Positions 37,628 to 49,470 of a stretch of DNA of 64,000 bases are shown here, one piece after another; the first letter of the stretch is position 1, and each line of letters starts with the position of its first letter. The stretch spans positions 160,163,471 to 160,227,470 of the forward strand of contig NC_081411.1 of assembly GCF_030272615.1 (NCBI RefSeq), written 5' to 3'. The stretch comes from Cryptomeria japonica. Lineage: Eukaryota > Streptophyta > Pinopsida > Cupressales > Cupressaceae. The notes beneath the pieces were generated by a model. The model was not told the DNA's origin. It saw nothing but the letters and a program-made list of their open reading frames with translations, and did not search any database. The position numbers were made by a program, and so were the translations under genes.

Positions 37628-37791
37628 CCACTGTGTGTACGCACAGTGGACAACCGCGCGGTGCCCACTGTGTGCACACACAGTGGAGCCGCTTGCGGCT
37701 CCCACTGTGTGGGCACACAATGGACGGCCACGACTGCCACTGTGTGGGCACACAGTGGTGTCGCGGCGCCCACTGTGCACTCACACAGTGG
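37628..37791. repeat. Five tandem CCACTGTGTG...CACACAGTGG hairpins
   Basis: Near-perfect inverted repeats start at 37628, 37665, 37702, 37737 and 37770 (spacing 37, 37, 35, 33). Each has CCACTGTG(TG) and (CA)CACAGTGG arms around 2-4 bp. The spacers are also GC-rich and partly palindromic (gccgcttgcggc, accgcgcggt). Frames on both strands are open through it by composition. Confidence 0.92.
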
Positions 37792-39538
37792 CGCGCGCGG
37801 CCAAGTTCGCCTTCCTTCTTCCGTGACCTATGATAAAATGGTTTCATGGCCACCAAGGGTTTCGGCCCAGCCAAAAATATTGACTGTTAAAAAAATATAT
37901 ATGGTTAAAAACCCTAGCCGAATGGGGCTAGGGCAGGTTGTTATTAAAAATAAATAAGTTAATTAGATTAGATAATATATAAGTGGGGAGATTAGAACCC
38001 TAATTAGGGTTGGGGGAAATATGAAACAATATTTAGGAAGATATAATGGTTTGTAAATTTAGAATTAAAATATTTGACATTTATGCAAAATATATAATAT
38101 ATATATATATGTATCCATATATATATATGGGTGTATATATATATGTATATATATGAATTTTTGAGTATTTTGAATAAGTAATTAAATTATAAATATATAA
38201 ATATATGCATATCCAAATATGTATATATGTATATATTTATATAATCCTGATTTTAATTTGGGATAAATTATAAAGAGAAATATAAAAGAATTGAAAAGAC
38301 TATATAGCCATATTGGAGGATAAATTAAAATACCTCTCCTATTTCCTTTAGTTTGGTTAATTTAATAAACCTATTGTCTAAGTATCTCTTGGAGATAGAA
38401 TTTAACCAGTAGGTTTTCCGCAATTAAAATTTAACATTTTATCGATGCTTAGTTCGTTTCAGAATTAGCTCGAATTTAATAATGGAAAAAATTCATTAAC
38501 GCTTGTCGCAAGAGTGAACTTGTTAATTAAATTAGTATCTTTAAAAAAAAAAATTTGTTCCCTTTTTGCCCTAAATTTTTGGCATGACAACCTTGCTGAA
38601 GAATCAAAAACCTAAAGGTGACACTTCTGGAATTGGCTTTGAAGTTGGTGAAAGCTTCGGTACTGCAAATACTCAGGATCATAGCAAACCGGTAAGGCAA
38701 CCTAATGCTTATAAATTCAATGGAAAATGCTTTAACTATAATAAGTATGGTCATAGAACAAATGAATGTAGATTTATAAATTATCAAAATATCAACACAC
38801 CCACCGGTCAATGTTCTAAATACAACAAAGTTGGTCACAACTCTAAAAATTGCAGAATGAATGTGAGATGTTATGTTTGTGAAGATTTGGACATTTATCT
38901 AATCAATGCAGAACACAAACCGACATAGGTTATGGAAAAGCTATTCAAAAGAATAATGTAACTTGTTATGCATGTAACAAGATTGGGCATATTGCAAAAT
39001 TCTGTAGAAGTAAAGGATCACTGGTAGACAACAAAAGTTCTAGCTTGAAAGGTAAAGAAAAAGTCGAAGAGGTTAAGAAAGAATTCTCAAAACAATGGAT
39101 TAGAAAAGCTGATCTAAAAATTGGGAATAATCCTCCACCAGTAGAACCAATCAATGCTTCACCAGTAGGACAAAGTGATGCTTCACTGGCAGGATAGAGT
39201 GATGCTCCACCGACAGGAAGTTCTTCATCTAATTGAAGAAAGTTTCCTTGAGGGTTTGGCAATCTAATGACATGTGCTATTATTCCCTCAGTTAGAGATA
39301 AGAAGTTGGAAATTACTCTATTACTGGCAGACAATGTTAAGTGAATACTTAACCGGCATACATTTAATGAGGTAGATGGAAAAAAGACACTATAAATTTG
39401 AGGTTTTGGCTCCATTTCATTTCACCGAGATTTCAAACCTACGAAGAGCGCGAAGATTCTGAGCTAAGGCATTTCGAGCAAGAGGCAAGAACACTTCAAG
39501 CAATCATCCATCCTAAAGGTAGTAAAAGGTATTTTATC

Positions 39539-42500
39539 ATGGCATCCACCTCTGCAATTGAATATATAGCAAACCCTACTATTATCGAAGTTATAAAAAG
39601 ACCTAGGCCCATATTTCAATTAGTTCCCAAGGTAGCAAAGAAAGATGATACTTTAGGTGCTTTTTCTCAAATTCCTAAGGGAGTTGTTTATGCTGAAGAC
39701 CCCATAATTTACATTCAATGTAACATTGAGGAATTAGGAGATGAAGAGATTAAAACCATGTTTAAAACTGTCATATGTGATAAATCCGGTAATGTAAAAT
39801 ATGAACATAAGATCATTGAAACCCTAGGATTTACAGAGATCCTTAGCATTCCTGGATTCCCCAAGGATGTGATTAGGATAGTCTTAAGTAGGGTACATGG
39901 TGAATTTTTCTGGTTAGATGCAATTCACAAAATCACCAAGTAAGCTGTGAAAGCTATCATAGGGTTACCGACCACCGGTAAAAGGCCAGACAAGACTAAA
40001 AAGGTCTCCAATGACCTAGTTATAAACCTAACTGGTGCCACATCCGATAGAAGGTCCTTAAGAGTGAATGATGTAACAGATATAAATGTGAGATTTATCA
40101 ACATGATATTAGGATATGAAGCTACTCATGCAAATAGACTCAATTTAGTTTCAAGTTTATGCTTTAAGAGTGCTTATGATATGGTCACAGATAATGTGAA
40201 GATTGATGTATGTGAGTGGTTGAATGATGAATTAATTGACAACTTAGGCAAGATTAAGAAGGACAAGAAAGGAACTTTCAGGTTTGGAAATCTGTTAGTA
40301 TGTCTGATGCAACAAATAACCAAACAGGTTCCCGGTATAGGCTACAAAGAACTTGGATATGATATACTGGTAGGTAAACAGTTAATAGAACTATTCAATA
40401 ATATGGGAGAAGATAAGGAAAACAATATCCATGATTTCTTTCAAGCACTAAAGGCCAAAATGAAGAAAAGAATCAGATTATCACAAAAGATTGTTGACAA
40501 ATATAAGCATGAAATATGCTTTGTAATCAAGAAGGATGAGATCTGGATGGAAGCAGTCATCCCTAGGACATTTTGGGTAATAGAGATGGGCTACGAAACA
40601 GATGATCATATAATTGAAACTTATGCTAAAGCACTTCTGGAAGCCCCTAAAGAACCTAAGAAAGAAATATTTGGTAGTGCAGAAACTATTGAAAGCCAAA
40701 TACAATCTAAGAAAAGAGTGAAAAAGGTTGAGGCAGTTGTAAGAAAAGGTTCTAGGCAAGCAAAGGAGATCAAGGATAGAGTAATGGAACAAAATGGTAT
40801 AACAAAGGATGAGTTAGTAGCTCCACAACCTGAAACTCACCTATCACCAGTAGGCACATCTTCAAAGAATGACATGCCTACAACTTTCAAAAGAGTTGTA
40901 AGGAAAAGAGATCCCTCACCAGCAACCACACCCTCACCTAGGAGGACAAGACAAAAACAAAAAGCAATGAGATCTTCGGTAAGAAATGATACACTAAAGA
41001 AGAAGAAACTGACACCCAAGAAGAAGAAGAGGACAAACAAGGACTTGGTCCCTCTTGACATACTGTTGAATGAAATTACAGAGGAAGGGAAATTGAAGAA
41101 TATAGAGAAACTCTATGACACTCTGACAACTGATGAAAAAGAACAAGTAGAAAACAGTGTTATATTGCATATGGACATGTATAAGAAATTTTTGATGGAA
41201 GTAGTAGATGAAGTACCATATGAACTATTTAGGAGACTAGGAGCAAGGAGACAAGCAGTAGTGGAACTTGACAAGAAAATAAAGATAGAAAAGCTACTTG
41301 TTGTATACCCGGTGAACTCACCCAAAGAAATTGATGACTTAATTGCTGAAGCCAACCGGTCAGTATTTTCTACTGCACACTGGCACATTGCTTTAATGGT
41401 TGGAAGAGTTAATGAGGTGACTAAGGAGACAAAAAATACATAGGACATTTTCCTAGTGGAAAAAGAAAAACAAGAAGAATACATGAGCCACAAACCTATA
41501 AAGGTATATCAGAAAGAAAGAGACAAGGGTAAAGGTAAAGTTGGTGGACCTCCCAGTATCAAGGTTAAAGACAACTTAACCCCACCTCCTTTAATTACTC
41601 CACCGGTAAAAACAACAGCTACAAAAGATCAACCGGTAGTTGAAAGTATGGATGTAGAGGATGTCAATCCTGATCCTAAAGTCTTATATACAGTGGATGT
41701 TGATACTCAAAAGATCAACATTGTGGTAGACAAAGATACAAGTGATAAGACTGAAATGGCTAGTGAGCCTCCGGTAGCTGAGCAAACTGATAACACACAA
41801 AAGAAACCAGCAGATGACAAAGAGAAAAAGGAAGAAACTCAGACTCAGACTGAGACAATGCAACAAACAGAGAAACAAACAAAGCAAAAGGCTCCTGAAT
41901 AGGAACAGTAATAGAAACAGGAACAGGCTCATAAGGAAATAATGCCACCAGCAAGTGGAGAAATAGAAAAACCATTGCTTAAAGAAATGCAAACACAAAC
42001 AAACCTACCAGAGGTCAATATAAGCTTGGTTACTTCCATTGGTGGTACTCAGAATGTAGGCTCATCATCAGGCTACAAATCAACTAATGTGACTGAGGTA
42101 CTCTTAGATTTAATTAAAAAGATAACAGACTGTAGCTCACAAGCTTATAAGGCAATAGATGACACCATACCAATTTTGAAGGTAATTGCTCCTAACTGTA
42201 ATATAGACAATAAAGATTCTTTTGGACAACTTGATACCTTGTGTAAATATATCACAGAAAACATTGAGAAAATAAAGGAAGAAACATTGAAGGACAAAGT
42301 AGAAATTCAAAAGCAAAGATTCTTTGATGAGTAGATAAAGAAGTGTACCAGAGATTTTGACACACTTCTACCGGAACTGTGTAATTTATTGAAAGAGTTC
42401 AAAACTTTGTACAAAGACACCTGGAAGACAAAATTTTTGACTATAGATATAGATAAGAAGATGAGCAAGGTACAGGATGAAATCAATAAACTTGTAGATA

Positions 42501-42844
42501 ATTTTGTTAACTCACTTGATACATTATCAGTTTTTGAACAGAAGATAACAAATTTTGAGGAAGAATTACTTAAATTGGAAAGAGAAAAAGAGAGAATAGT
42601 GAATAAGGCAAAGCATCTAAGATTAAAACTGGGTCCAAGATTGAACTATCTAGCATAACTGCGGAAGGAAATATCCGAGGCACTAATACAAGGACAGAAA
42701 ACACCGGCAGAGCATTTGCAGCATCTCACTGGTACAGTTAAAAGAACAGAGACAGCAATAAGAGACAGTAAAAAGTTTATAGAGAGTATATACTTGATTT
42801 TGGCAGATCTATTTCAAACTGTAACTACCCAGTTACAAGGTTGA
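39539..42844 (+). pseudogene. Element A second reading frame: large unknown protein (1,101 codons)
   Basis: One continuous frame from ATG 39539 to TGA 42842-42844, interrupted by seven stops (39941, 41441, 41900, 41909, 41912, 42332, 42656) but no frameshift. Residues ~1-380 look globular (IPKGVVYAEDPIIYIQ; RVHGEFFWLDAIHKITK; GTFRFGNLLVCLMQQITKQV). About 390-500 is basic with an NLS-like KKKKLTPKKKKR; then a helical stretch of ~130 residues; then ~640-800 acidic, rich in Thr, Gln, Lys and Pro (ETQTQTETMQQTEKQTK). The C-terminal ~300 residues are coiled coil. I recognise no RT, integrase, protease or RNase H. It lies between gag and the polypurine tract, where pol or an env-like gene would be. 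Frame conservation argues for past selection as a protein. Function unknown; a captured gene or structural protein is possible. Confidence 0.7.
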
Positions 42845-43031
42845 AACTACAAACTCTACTGACATCTTGACAACCTTTGTCATTGATGCCAAAGGGGGAG
42901 TAGTGGGATGAGGAAATTCAAATATCACAGGAATCATATGCTCAGGGGGAGCACACATTTTTGGTAACATTTTTTTGGACTTCACATTTTTGATACACTT
43001 TTGAAATTTTTCATGAGTGTTGCCATCAATG

Positions 43032-43045
43032 CCAAAGGGGGAGAT
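43032..43045 (+). promoter_or_regulatory. Polypurine tract of element A
   Basis: ccaaagggggagat directly before the 3' LTR. Confidence 0.85.
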
Positions 43046-43758
43046 TGTTGGCATATGCACACTCCAATGAGACATTGTAGGTGAATAAAGGTTTTGTCAT
43101 TGATGGAAACCTTACAATCCTATGACACCGGCAAGGCATTATACCGACATCAACAAACACACTCTACACTGGCACTTGGGACATCGACACAGGCACAGAG
43201 AAAGGAAGTGTACCGACACAGAGGCTGACAGGATCTTGTTATATTATATTTTGTTTATTATTGTAAAAACTTTGTAAGCCGACTTGGCAAGTTGTAAAAT
43301 GACTCTTATATATAAAAGAGATCATTGTAGACATTTGAAAAAGGAAGTGAAGAAAGTTATTAAGGTAGACCTATTATGCGAAATATAGGTTAAAGGGTTT
43401 ATGTAAGAAGCAGAGAAACAACTAGTACTGGATCTGGCATTATAAATTCTATTCTGAAGCAATACAAGATACTGGATTTATATAATCCATCATTGTAAGT
43501 CAGTGAGACTTCCCATTTTGTTTTTGAGCAGTGAGCTCTAGGTAGTTGGCCTTCCTGCATGTGCAAGCCCCTCTTGTAAGTAATATTCTCTTATTGGCCA
43601 ATAAGAGGATATTGTGGGTCACAAATCCCACCGAGATTTTTCCCACACCGGGTTTCCTCGTTAAATCCTTGTGTCATGGTGTGCTTTTCATGTGGATGTT
43701 TTTAATTATGTTTATTGCATTATTTCTTGCATACCGGTACACTATTATAATATATTAT
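43046..43758 (+). repeat. 3' LTR of element A, cut by a CACTA insertion
   Basis: Repeats 33203 onward up to '...ttataatat(a/g)tt(a/t)t', then changes abruptly to CACTAATAC at 43759. The last ~70 bp of the LTR must lie right of the window. Confidence 0.9.
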
Positions 43759-44218
43759 CACTAATACATTTGGACTAGATTTCCGACTGAGGTTTCCGAC
43801 GGAGAAGGTATATTGTGGCCAAATTTGATTTTTTTTTGAAAAAATGTCCGCATTCATCATAATTCCTACGATAATTACCCATTTGGTTTCAACGAAGAAG
43901 GCATTAGCAATGAGAATTTTCTTTTTTTCAAAAAAGTGCTCGAGTTCGTCGTAATTTCGACGACAACGGCCATTACAAAATAAAAAAAGAGGCGAGGAAT
44001 TTATTTGTGAATTGCAATCCCGTGTAGGCATCTGTGGCGAATTCAACCCCCAAGAACATCAAACCCGCATCGAAGGAAATCCCACGCAGGAGGTAGATTC
44101 AAATTGCCCTAGTTTTTAATTTCATGTTGCAAAAAATATACATGTGGTGGTTAATAGTCCTAGTTTAATCTCGTAAAACCATAGAACTATGATTGAGGAG
44201 TGAGCATTCAATTTTGTA

Positions 44219-44923
44219 TCAGAAATCCCTTCCTCCCATATACGTGCGTGTTGATTGTTCACATGAGATCACATCTCTTTGTGGCATCGTATCAAACAAT
44301 TCATCAGCTTTGTCCATGTTTCCACATTTTGCATTCATGTCAAGCAGGGCATTTGCAAGTACAACACCTAACAAAATTCCTCTATCCGTTATGCTTTGAT
44401 GGATGTCCATACCCTATTCCAAAGCTCCCATTTTTGCACAGGCAGGGAGGATGCTGGCAAAGGTTGTGGAATTTGGCTTTATGCCTTCCAATTTCATTTG
44501 CTTGAAAGTGTCTAAAGCCTTTTCGACAAATCCATTTTGTGCATATCCAGCAATCGTTGCAGTCCACGAGACAACATTTCTTTCAGGAATTCTATCAAAT
44601 AGTTCACATGCCTTATCTATGCTTCCACATTTTGCATACATGTCTACCAAGGCAGTTACAACTACAACATCTGACAAAATTTCTCTATCCTTTATGCTTC
44701 GATGAATGTCCATACCCTATTCCAAATCTCCCATTTTGGCACACACAAGGAGGATAGTAGCAATGGTCATGGAATTTGGCTTTACACCTGTCGATTGCAT
44801 TTGCTTGAAAGTTTCTAAAGCCTTCTCAATAAATCCATTTTGTGCAGTTGCAACTACATCTAACAAAATTCCTCTATCTTTTATGCTTTGATGGATGTCC
44901 ATACCCTGTTCCAAAGCTCCCAT
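44219..44923 (-). pseudogene. PPR (PLS-type) gene fragment captured in the CACTA element
   Basis: Minus-strand readings give LVDMYAKCGSIDKACELFDR, IPERNVVSWTATIAGYAQNG and LPACAKMGALE, the hallmark of plant PLS-class pentatricopeptide repeats that bind organellar RNA. About two and a half PLS triplets are seen, ~304 bp apart and very similar, with the middle one shortened by a deletion. Two in-frame TAG stops stand where the intact unit has CAG (LEQGMDIH against LE*GMDIH). No start, targeting peptide or DYW end. Lying inside the CACTA left arm and opposite to its transposase, it is most simply a captured host fragment. Confidence 0.85.
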
Positions 44924-44999
44924 TTTGGCACAGGTTGGGAGTAGGCTGGCAAACGTAACTAAAGAAATGCAATGATCAGCTCCAAAGACATCAAACCAC

Positions 45000-46465
45000 T
45001 ACTAACAAAACCGAGAGTCTAAAATATGATAGGGTAATAGTGTGAGCTATCCTAAAATAAAATATTTTATTTTTAATTTCAACTAAAACATAATTACCCA
45101 GCCATTTAATGTTATTAATAAGTGTTTAATTTATGAAAGAGATAAATGGTTGGCCACAAGTACATGAGTTACTAAATGCACACAAATAAGTGAATTTGAT
45201 ATTCAAAACTATCTACAATGAATTCAATTCTTGTCCATTAGTCATTTATGTTTGCAATAAGCATCTTTCTTTGTTTTTCTTAATCTTTATTCATAGTTAT
45301 GTGCATATTTCACATTCTATAATTAGGATATCAATTGCTATGGCTGAACACTAGCATGATGTTTGTGTTGTGGTATAGATGCATGGAAACATAATTATGG
45401 GATTGTTATATTATAGAGATCATAAATCTAGATATCGCATATTAGTTATAGCTCTTCTTGGATTGAGTCTAAAGTTGACATACAGTCATAAAGCCATTAT
45501 TAGCAGATCTATCCATTTCTAGTAAAGACAACTGAGAAAGTCATTTTGATATTGAGAGTTTCTTATCTATTTACCTATTGATCATTATTAAGCCATAATA
45601 TTTAGGTCTATTTATCTCTCTTGCAAAACCTCTATAAGTGTCCTAGATTGTCCCTACTACTCACTCTTCAATTCGAAAAAATGGAGTTCTAAAGGTTTGT
45701 TGCACAAGATGGTGTTGAACGTATCAACAAGGCTAGCATGGAAGGCATGTTCAAGCTTCCACTTGTACAACTTACAACAAATGATTTGTTGATAGAAGAA
45801 ATTCTTGAAATAGGGATACAATCGAAAGACAAGTAAGTACATACAAACCTCCTCAGTTGAAAGTAAAATCTATGTATAAAAAGAGTACATTGAATCCCAA
45901 TCCATAAACACAATAGAGATACCGATGGAGACTTAATTGGATGTAGCATGTCGCACCAAAGTTGTTAGAGTATGCTAAGCTAGTACATAATGTTTCGTAA
46001 AGCCACATTAGTATTTTACCTAGATCATTATCTACCAAAACTAACTATAGTAATCCTTTTGAGGATTAATTTCATGGTGCTAGATCCTCATTTAGTTCCA
46101 CTTCTTGTTGGAGAAAAGAACAATTATTTCTTGAGGTAGATGAATATCCCATCAACAAAGGACAAGACCCTTTCTAGAATATAACAAATTCTACTCCAAC
46201 AAAAGATCATGGGGGTTTCACTAGAGATATTGAATAAGAGATAGACTTCTACTGTTGCATTAAAAGCATTGGCATGTTCTTCATTTATTGATGTAAACTC
46301 TCTGTGACGCCACCACAACCAACAAAGGTGTAAAAATTTGTTTGCAATGCATGGATTTTTAGGATTGTCCTTTGAGAAAATAGAATTAAAGTATGGAAGT
46401 AGGATCTGCCAGCTCCTGAGGGAAAGACCATGTCAGACAATTATTTCTATTTTCTTGCCTGTGAA
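45000..46465. other. CACTA left-arm sequence without recognisable gene
   Basis: AT-rich; no supported gene. A 16-bp direct repeat, gaccatgtcagacaat, occurs at 46427 and 46469, the second overlapping the transposase ATG. Confidence 0.5.
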
Positions 46466-46473
46466 GAAAGACC

Positions 46474-47545
46474 ATGTCAGACAATATCAATGAACAACAA
46501 AATAAGGAGACAATTGCTAGATTGTGGTCTAAATTGAAAAGAAAAGGTGATGGAAAATGTTATTGTCCGTGCAAAATTTGTAAGGGGTTAAAGACTAGAA
46601 GACTTCTAATCAAAACAATGAAGAAACATTGTAGGCTGCATGGTCACATTGAAGGTGGACATGATTATCATCCATTGGTAAGTTTTTCATTATATCATTT
46701 TGATAATTTATTTACATAATAAATAACGTGATGATGAGATCATGATCATGGTTTATTTATGTATATCAATTTTATATAGGTCGAGCACCCCAGAGCACAT
46801 GGTATGGATCAACACAAACCCGAGAATATGGTTTTTGAAGTGGACGAACATGGAGGTGTGAATATCGAAGCCGAAGATAATGATCCCATGGAAGATGACG
46901 ATCATGAGCTAGAAAACACAATTGAAGATGATGGTACAAATACATTGATCCATGACTCATTTAGTACTCGCGTAGCTGATCATGATGATGAAGATGACCT
47001 TGATGTTGTTCATGATGTCCCTCTACTTTAGAAGGCATTCGAGGCCCTTTATGAAGGCTCGCAGGCAACTCTTCTCTTCGCTGTATTGTTGTTAGTGAAC
47101 TTGAAGGTTATGAATGGTTTTATATATGTCATAATAAACTGTGAATCATGTTGTACCATTAATATTCTTTATTATAACAAATTATATTTTGTTGTTGTAG
47201 ATTGATAGGTGAGTTTTTGTTACCACCATCAAATATTCTACCTCGCTCATGCTGAGAATTATCTGCTGTTATGAAAGATATTGGAATGGAGTATCAAGCA
47301 ATAGATGCTTGTCCCAATGATCATATTATATATCATAAACAACATGAATTTTGAACTGAATGCCCTGAATGTCATATCAATAGATATCGAACAGATCAAA
47401 TAACAAAAAGGGTTCCTCGCAAGGTTCTTCGCTATATACCCATTATTCCACGTATGCAACGATTATTCAAGTGCACTAGCTTGGCACAATTTATGGATTA
47501 CCATGCACGCAATAGAAGTCGAGATGACATTATTCGAATGCCTAC
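46474..47545 (+). pseudogene. TNP2-type CACTA transposase, 5' exons
   Basis: Exon 1 (46474-46677) encodes a 68-residue transposase-associated domain with KCYCPCKICKG and a C-terminal HGHIEGGHDYHPL; GTAAGT follows. A phase-0 intron (46678-46779) ends TATATAG. Exon 2 is strongly acidic (EAEDNDPMEDDDHE) and, past a TAG at 47029, reads KAFEALYEGSQATLL, typical of TNP2. After a further intron, 47211-47545 reads PPSNILPRSC, then MEYQAIDACPNDHIIYHKQH and ECPECHINRYRTDQ, the TNP2 cysteine region, with two TGA stops. The frame is cut at 47545 by the Tat element and resumes at 63631. The product would bind the CACTA ends and catalyse cut-and-paste transposition. Not functional now. Confidence 0.85.
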
Positions 47546-48312
47546 TGTATATGCTGAAAATGGATAATAACAATAACAAAATTGAAAGGCTAAATGAATT
47601 CAACCACAAAACCCTAGCCTAACAACAACAAAGATCCATCATAACATATGAAGATTACCTAAGACAATGCAAATCAAATGAAATCACAAAGATTGTACCA
47701 TCACATGTCCAATAGGGTTTTGATCTTCATTCTTCCTATCTCCATTGATCTTGCTTGATATATTTGCTCTCAGATTTTATGTGCACAAGAGCTCAACAAA
47801 GAACTAAATGTGGTTGCAAGTAGGATCGTAGTGTAGTCGAGTCCTCAAGTTTGTCGATTAGGGTTTGATAATGAAGAAGGCATCTCCTTAAATAGAAGAC
47901 ACAATATGAAATGGAGGGATAAGATTGAGAGGTGTAAAAAGGAGGTCGGCTAGGATTAGAGGGTAGGTAGAAGGAATAGTAAAATAATGAAAGGGGTAGG
48001 TAGTGTAGGAATTAAGAGATGAATGACATGTGTCATGAGTAGAAAAGGTTAATGAATTAATTAAATAAATAAAGATTCATTTAATTAATAGAAGAAATGG
48101 GATCAATTAAATAAATAAATATTTATTTAATTTAGGAAAATGATAATTTAAATAAATAAATGTATTTATTTAAATGAGAAATAAGGCTAGAAGAGGATAA
48201 ATGAATTAATTAAATAAATAAGGATTTATTTAATTAATAGAAGAATTAGGCTTAGATAATTAAATAAATAAAATATTTATTTAATTAGACATGACAATTT
48301 TAGGTGTCTACA
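47546..48312 (-). repeat. 3' LTR of the Tat element
   Basis: On the minus strand starts TGTAGACACCTAAAATTG at 48312 and ends ...CATATACA at 47546. Contains a series of AATTAAATAAATA / TATTTATTTAATT inverted pairs at 48050-48290. Differs from the 5' LTR at 11 sites. Confidence 0.97.
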
Positions 48313-48330
48313 TTTTGCCCCTCTTTGAGA
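48313..48330 (-). promoter_or_regulatory. Polypurine tract of the Tat element
   Basis: Minus strand tctcaaagaggggcaaaa directly before the 3' LTR TGTAGACACC; primer for plus-strand DNA synthesis. Confidence 0.9.
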
Positions 48331-48843
48331 CAATGCAGCTTGTCGCGTTGTTTCAAAGAAGATAATATGAACTGATACAGAGTTGCCCCAAGATGGGAAT
48401 GATATGCCCCCTCGAGAGATTGGATGAAAATGTCTGAAAAGATCGCAGACAATCTCTCGATAAGAAAGGTGGGATAGAATGGACTGACCAAATAAAGTGA
48501 CAAAGTCACGGGATAAAGAAGACTAACTCGGGAAATGAGGGCGAGGGCTAGGGTAGTCTATAAGATAGACCACAGGGGAAAATACATCCTCATTGTCATC
48601 TACACCTTCACGAGATCAAAGTGCAGAGCGAGAAAAGAGCAAGAGCAGTTAGCAGTGATGGCTTTCGTGCATAGATTCGACCGTGTTCACCGATTTCAGA
48701 GGCTAGCAGAGGCAGGAGAGCCGGTAAGTACCACCAAACCTCCTTGTACTTTGACGCACTTAATTTTGTCATTAATGCATGCTAGTTAGAGCAATAAATG
48801 CGCTTAGAAGTAGGGCTTAGAAAATGTCAAAACCGTTTAATCG

Positions 48844-49110
48844 CGTCTATGTCAGTGCCAGGCACGTTTGTGGCTGCCAGACGCGTCTGTACAAGTGCCA
48901 GGCGCATTTGTGTCTGGAACCGCGTCTGCATCGAATGCGGGCACGTCTATGATGTTTAGGGGCATCTGCGTAGTCTAGTCGCGTTTATGCCCGACATAGG
49001 CACGTTTATGGTATAAAGGCACATCTATGTTTTACAGGTGCGTCTATGTTTTACAGGCGCGTCTGTGCAGTCTGTAGGCGTGTTTATGTCATGTAAGCGC
49101 GTTTGCGTTG
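48844..49110 (+). repeat. Degenerate CGCGTCTGTG-type repeat array in the antisense-gene intron
   Basis: About a dozen units of 20-28 bp containing variants of (g)cgcgt(c/t)t(a/g)tg, such as 'gacgcgtctgt', 'ggcacgtttatgg' and 'ggcgcgtctgtgcag'. The same motif recurs, in the opposite orientation, at 61120-61275 and 62500-62745. Confidence 0.85.
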
Positions 49111-49227
49111 AAAAATGCAAGTTTTGGTCTTCTAGGTCAAATCAGCAGTTCTGTGATGAACATATGCTGTCGATTGGATAAGCTACTGAGAGGATACACT
49201 CAAGCAGGTCCTCTAGGGAAGACTAGG

Positions 49228-49470
49228 ATAGATCAAGGCACTTTGTGATGAACAGTGAGTACCAAGATAGAGTACTTTGTGATGAACAGGGAGTGCAAAT
49301 GTGAATAACACTTTGTGATGAACAGTGAGTGTCACACACATAGTACTTTGTGATGAACAGGGAGTACTACTAGGATAGATAGTAACACTTTGTGATGAAC
49401 AGTGAGTGTCACTAGGATAAATAGCTATGTGCATTTAGATAACGAGTAGCATTTTGTGATAAACAGTGAA
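49228..49470 (+). repeat. Six tandem copies of an ACTTTGTGATGAACAG unit
   Basis: Units near 49229, 49263, 49309, 49343, 49386 and 49450. The first five alternate between CACTTTGTGATGAACAGTGA and GTACTTTGTGATGAACAGGG; the sixth is diverged (CATTTTGTGATAAACAGTGA). They lie in the same intron, 40-280 bp before the splice acceptor. Confidence 0.9.

Noticed and set aside
37628-37791. CRISPR-like array (repeats with spacers)
   Set aside because: Plant nuclear DNA, units are palindromes with 9-15 bp spacers, no cas genes; better read as tandem hairpins in an LTR.
37563-37957. Five or more overlapping open frames on both strands
   Set aside because: They all run through the CCACTGTGTG hairpin array; openness follows from repeat composition, and translations are repetitive (CVHTQW-like).
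41684-41998. Leu/Phe-rich transmembrane protein on the minus strand
   Set aside because: Antisense shadow of the Lys/Glu/Gln/Thr-rich part of element A's large frame.
46427-46484. Duplicated gaccatgtcagacaat as a target-site duplication
   Set aside because: Too long and too close together (42 bp apart) for any element seen; probably a local slippage duplication.
48844-49110. CRISPR or coding interpretation of the CGCGTCTGTG array
   Set aside because: Units are degenerate and of variable spacing, and lie in an intron model with good splice sites.
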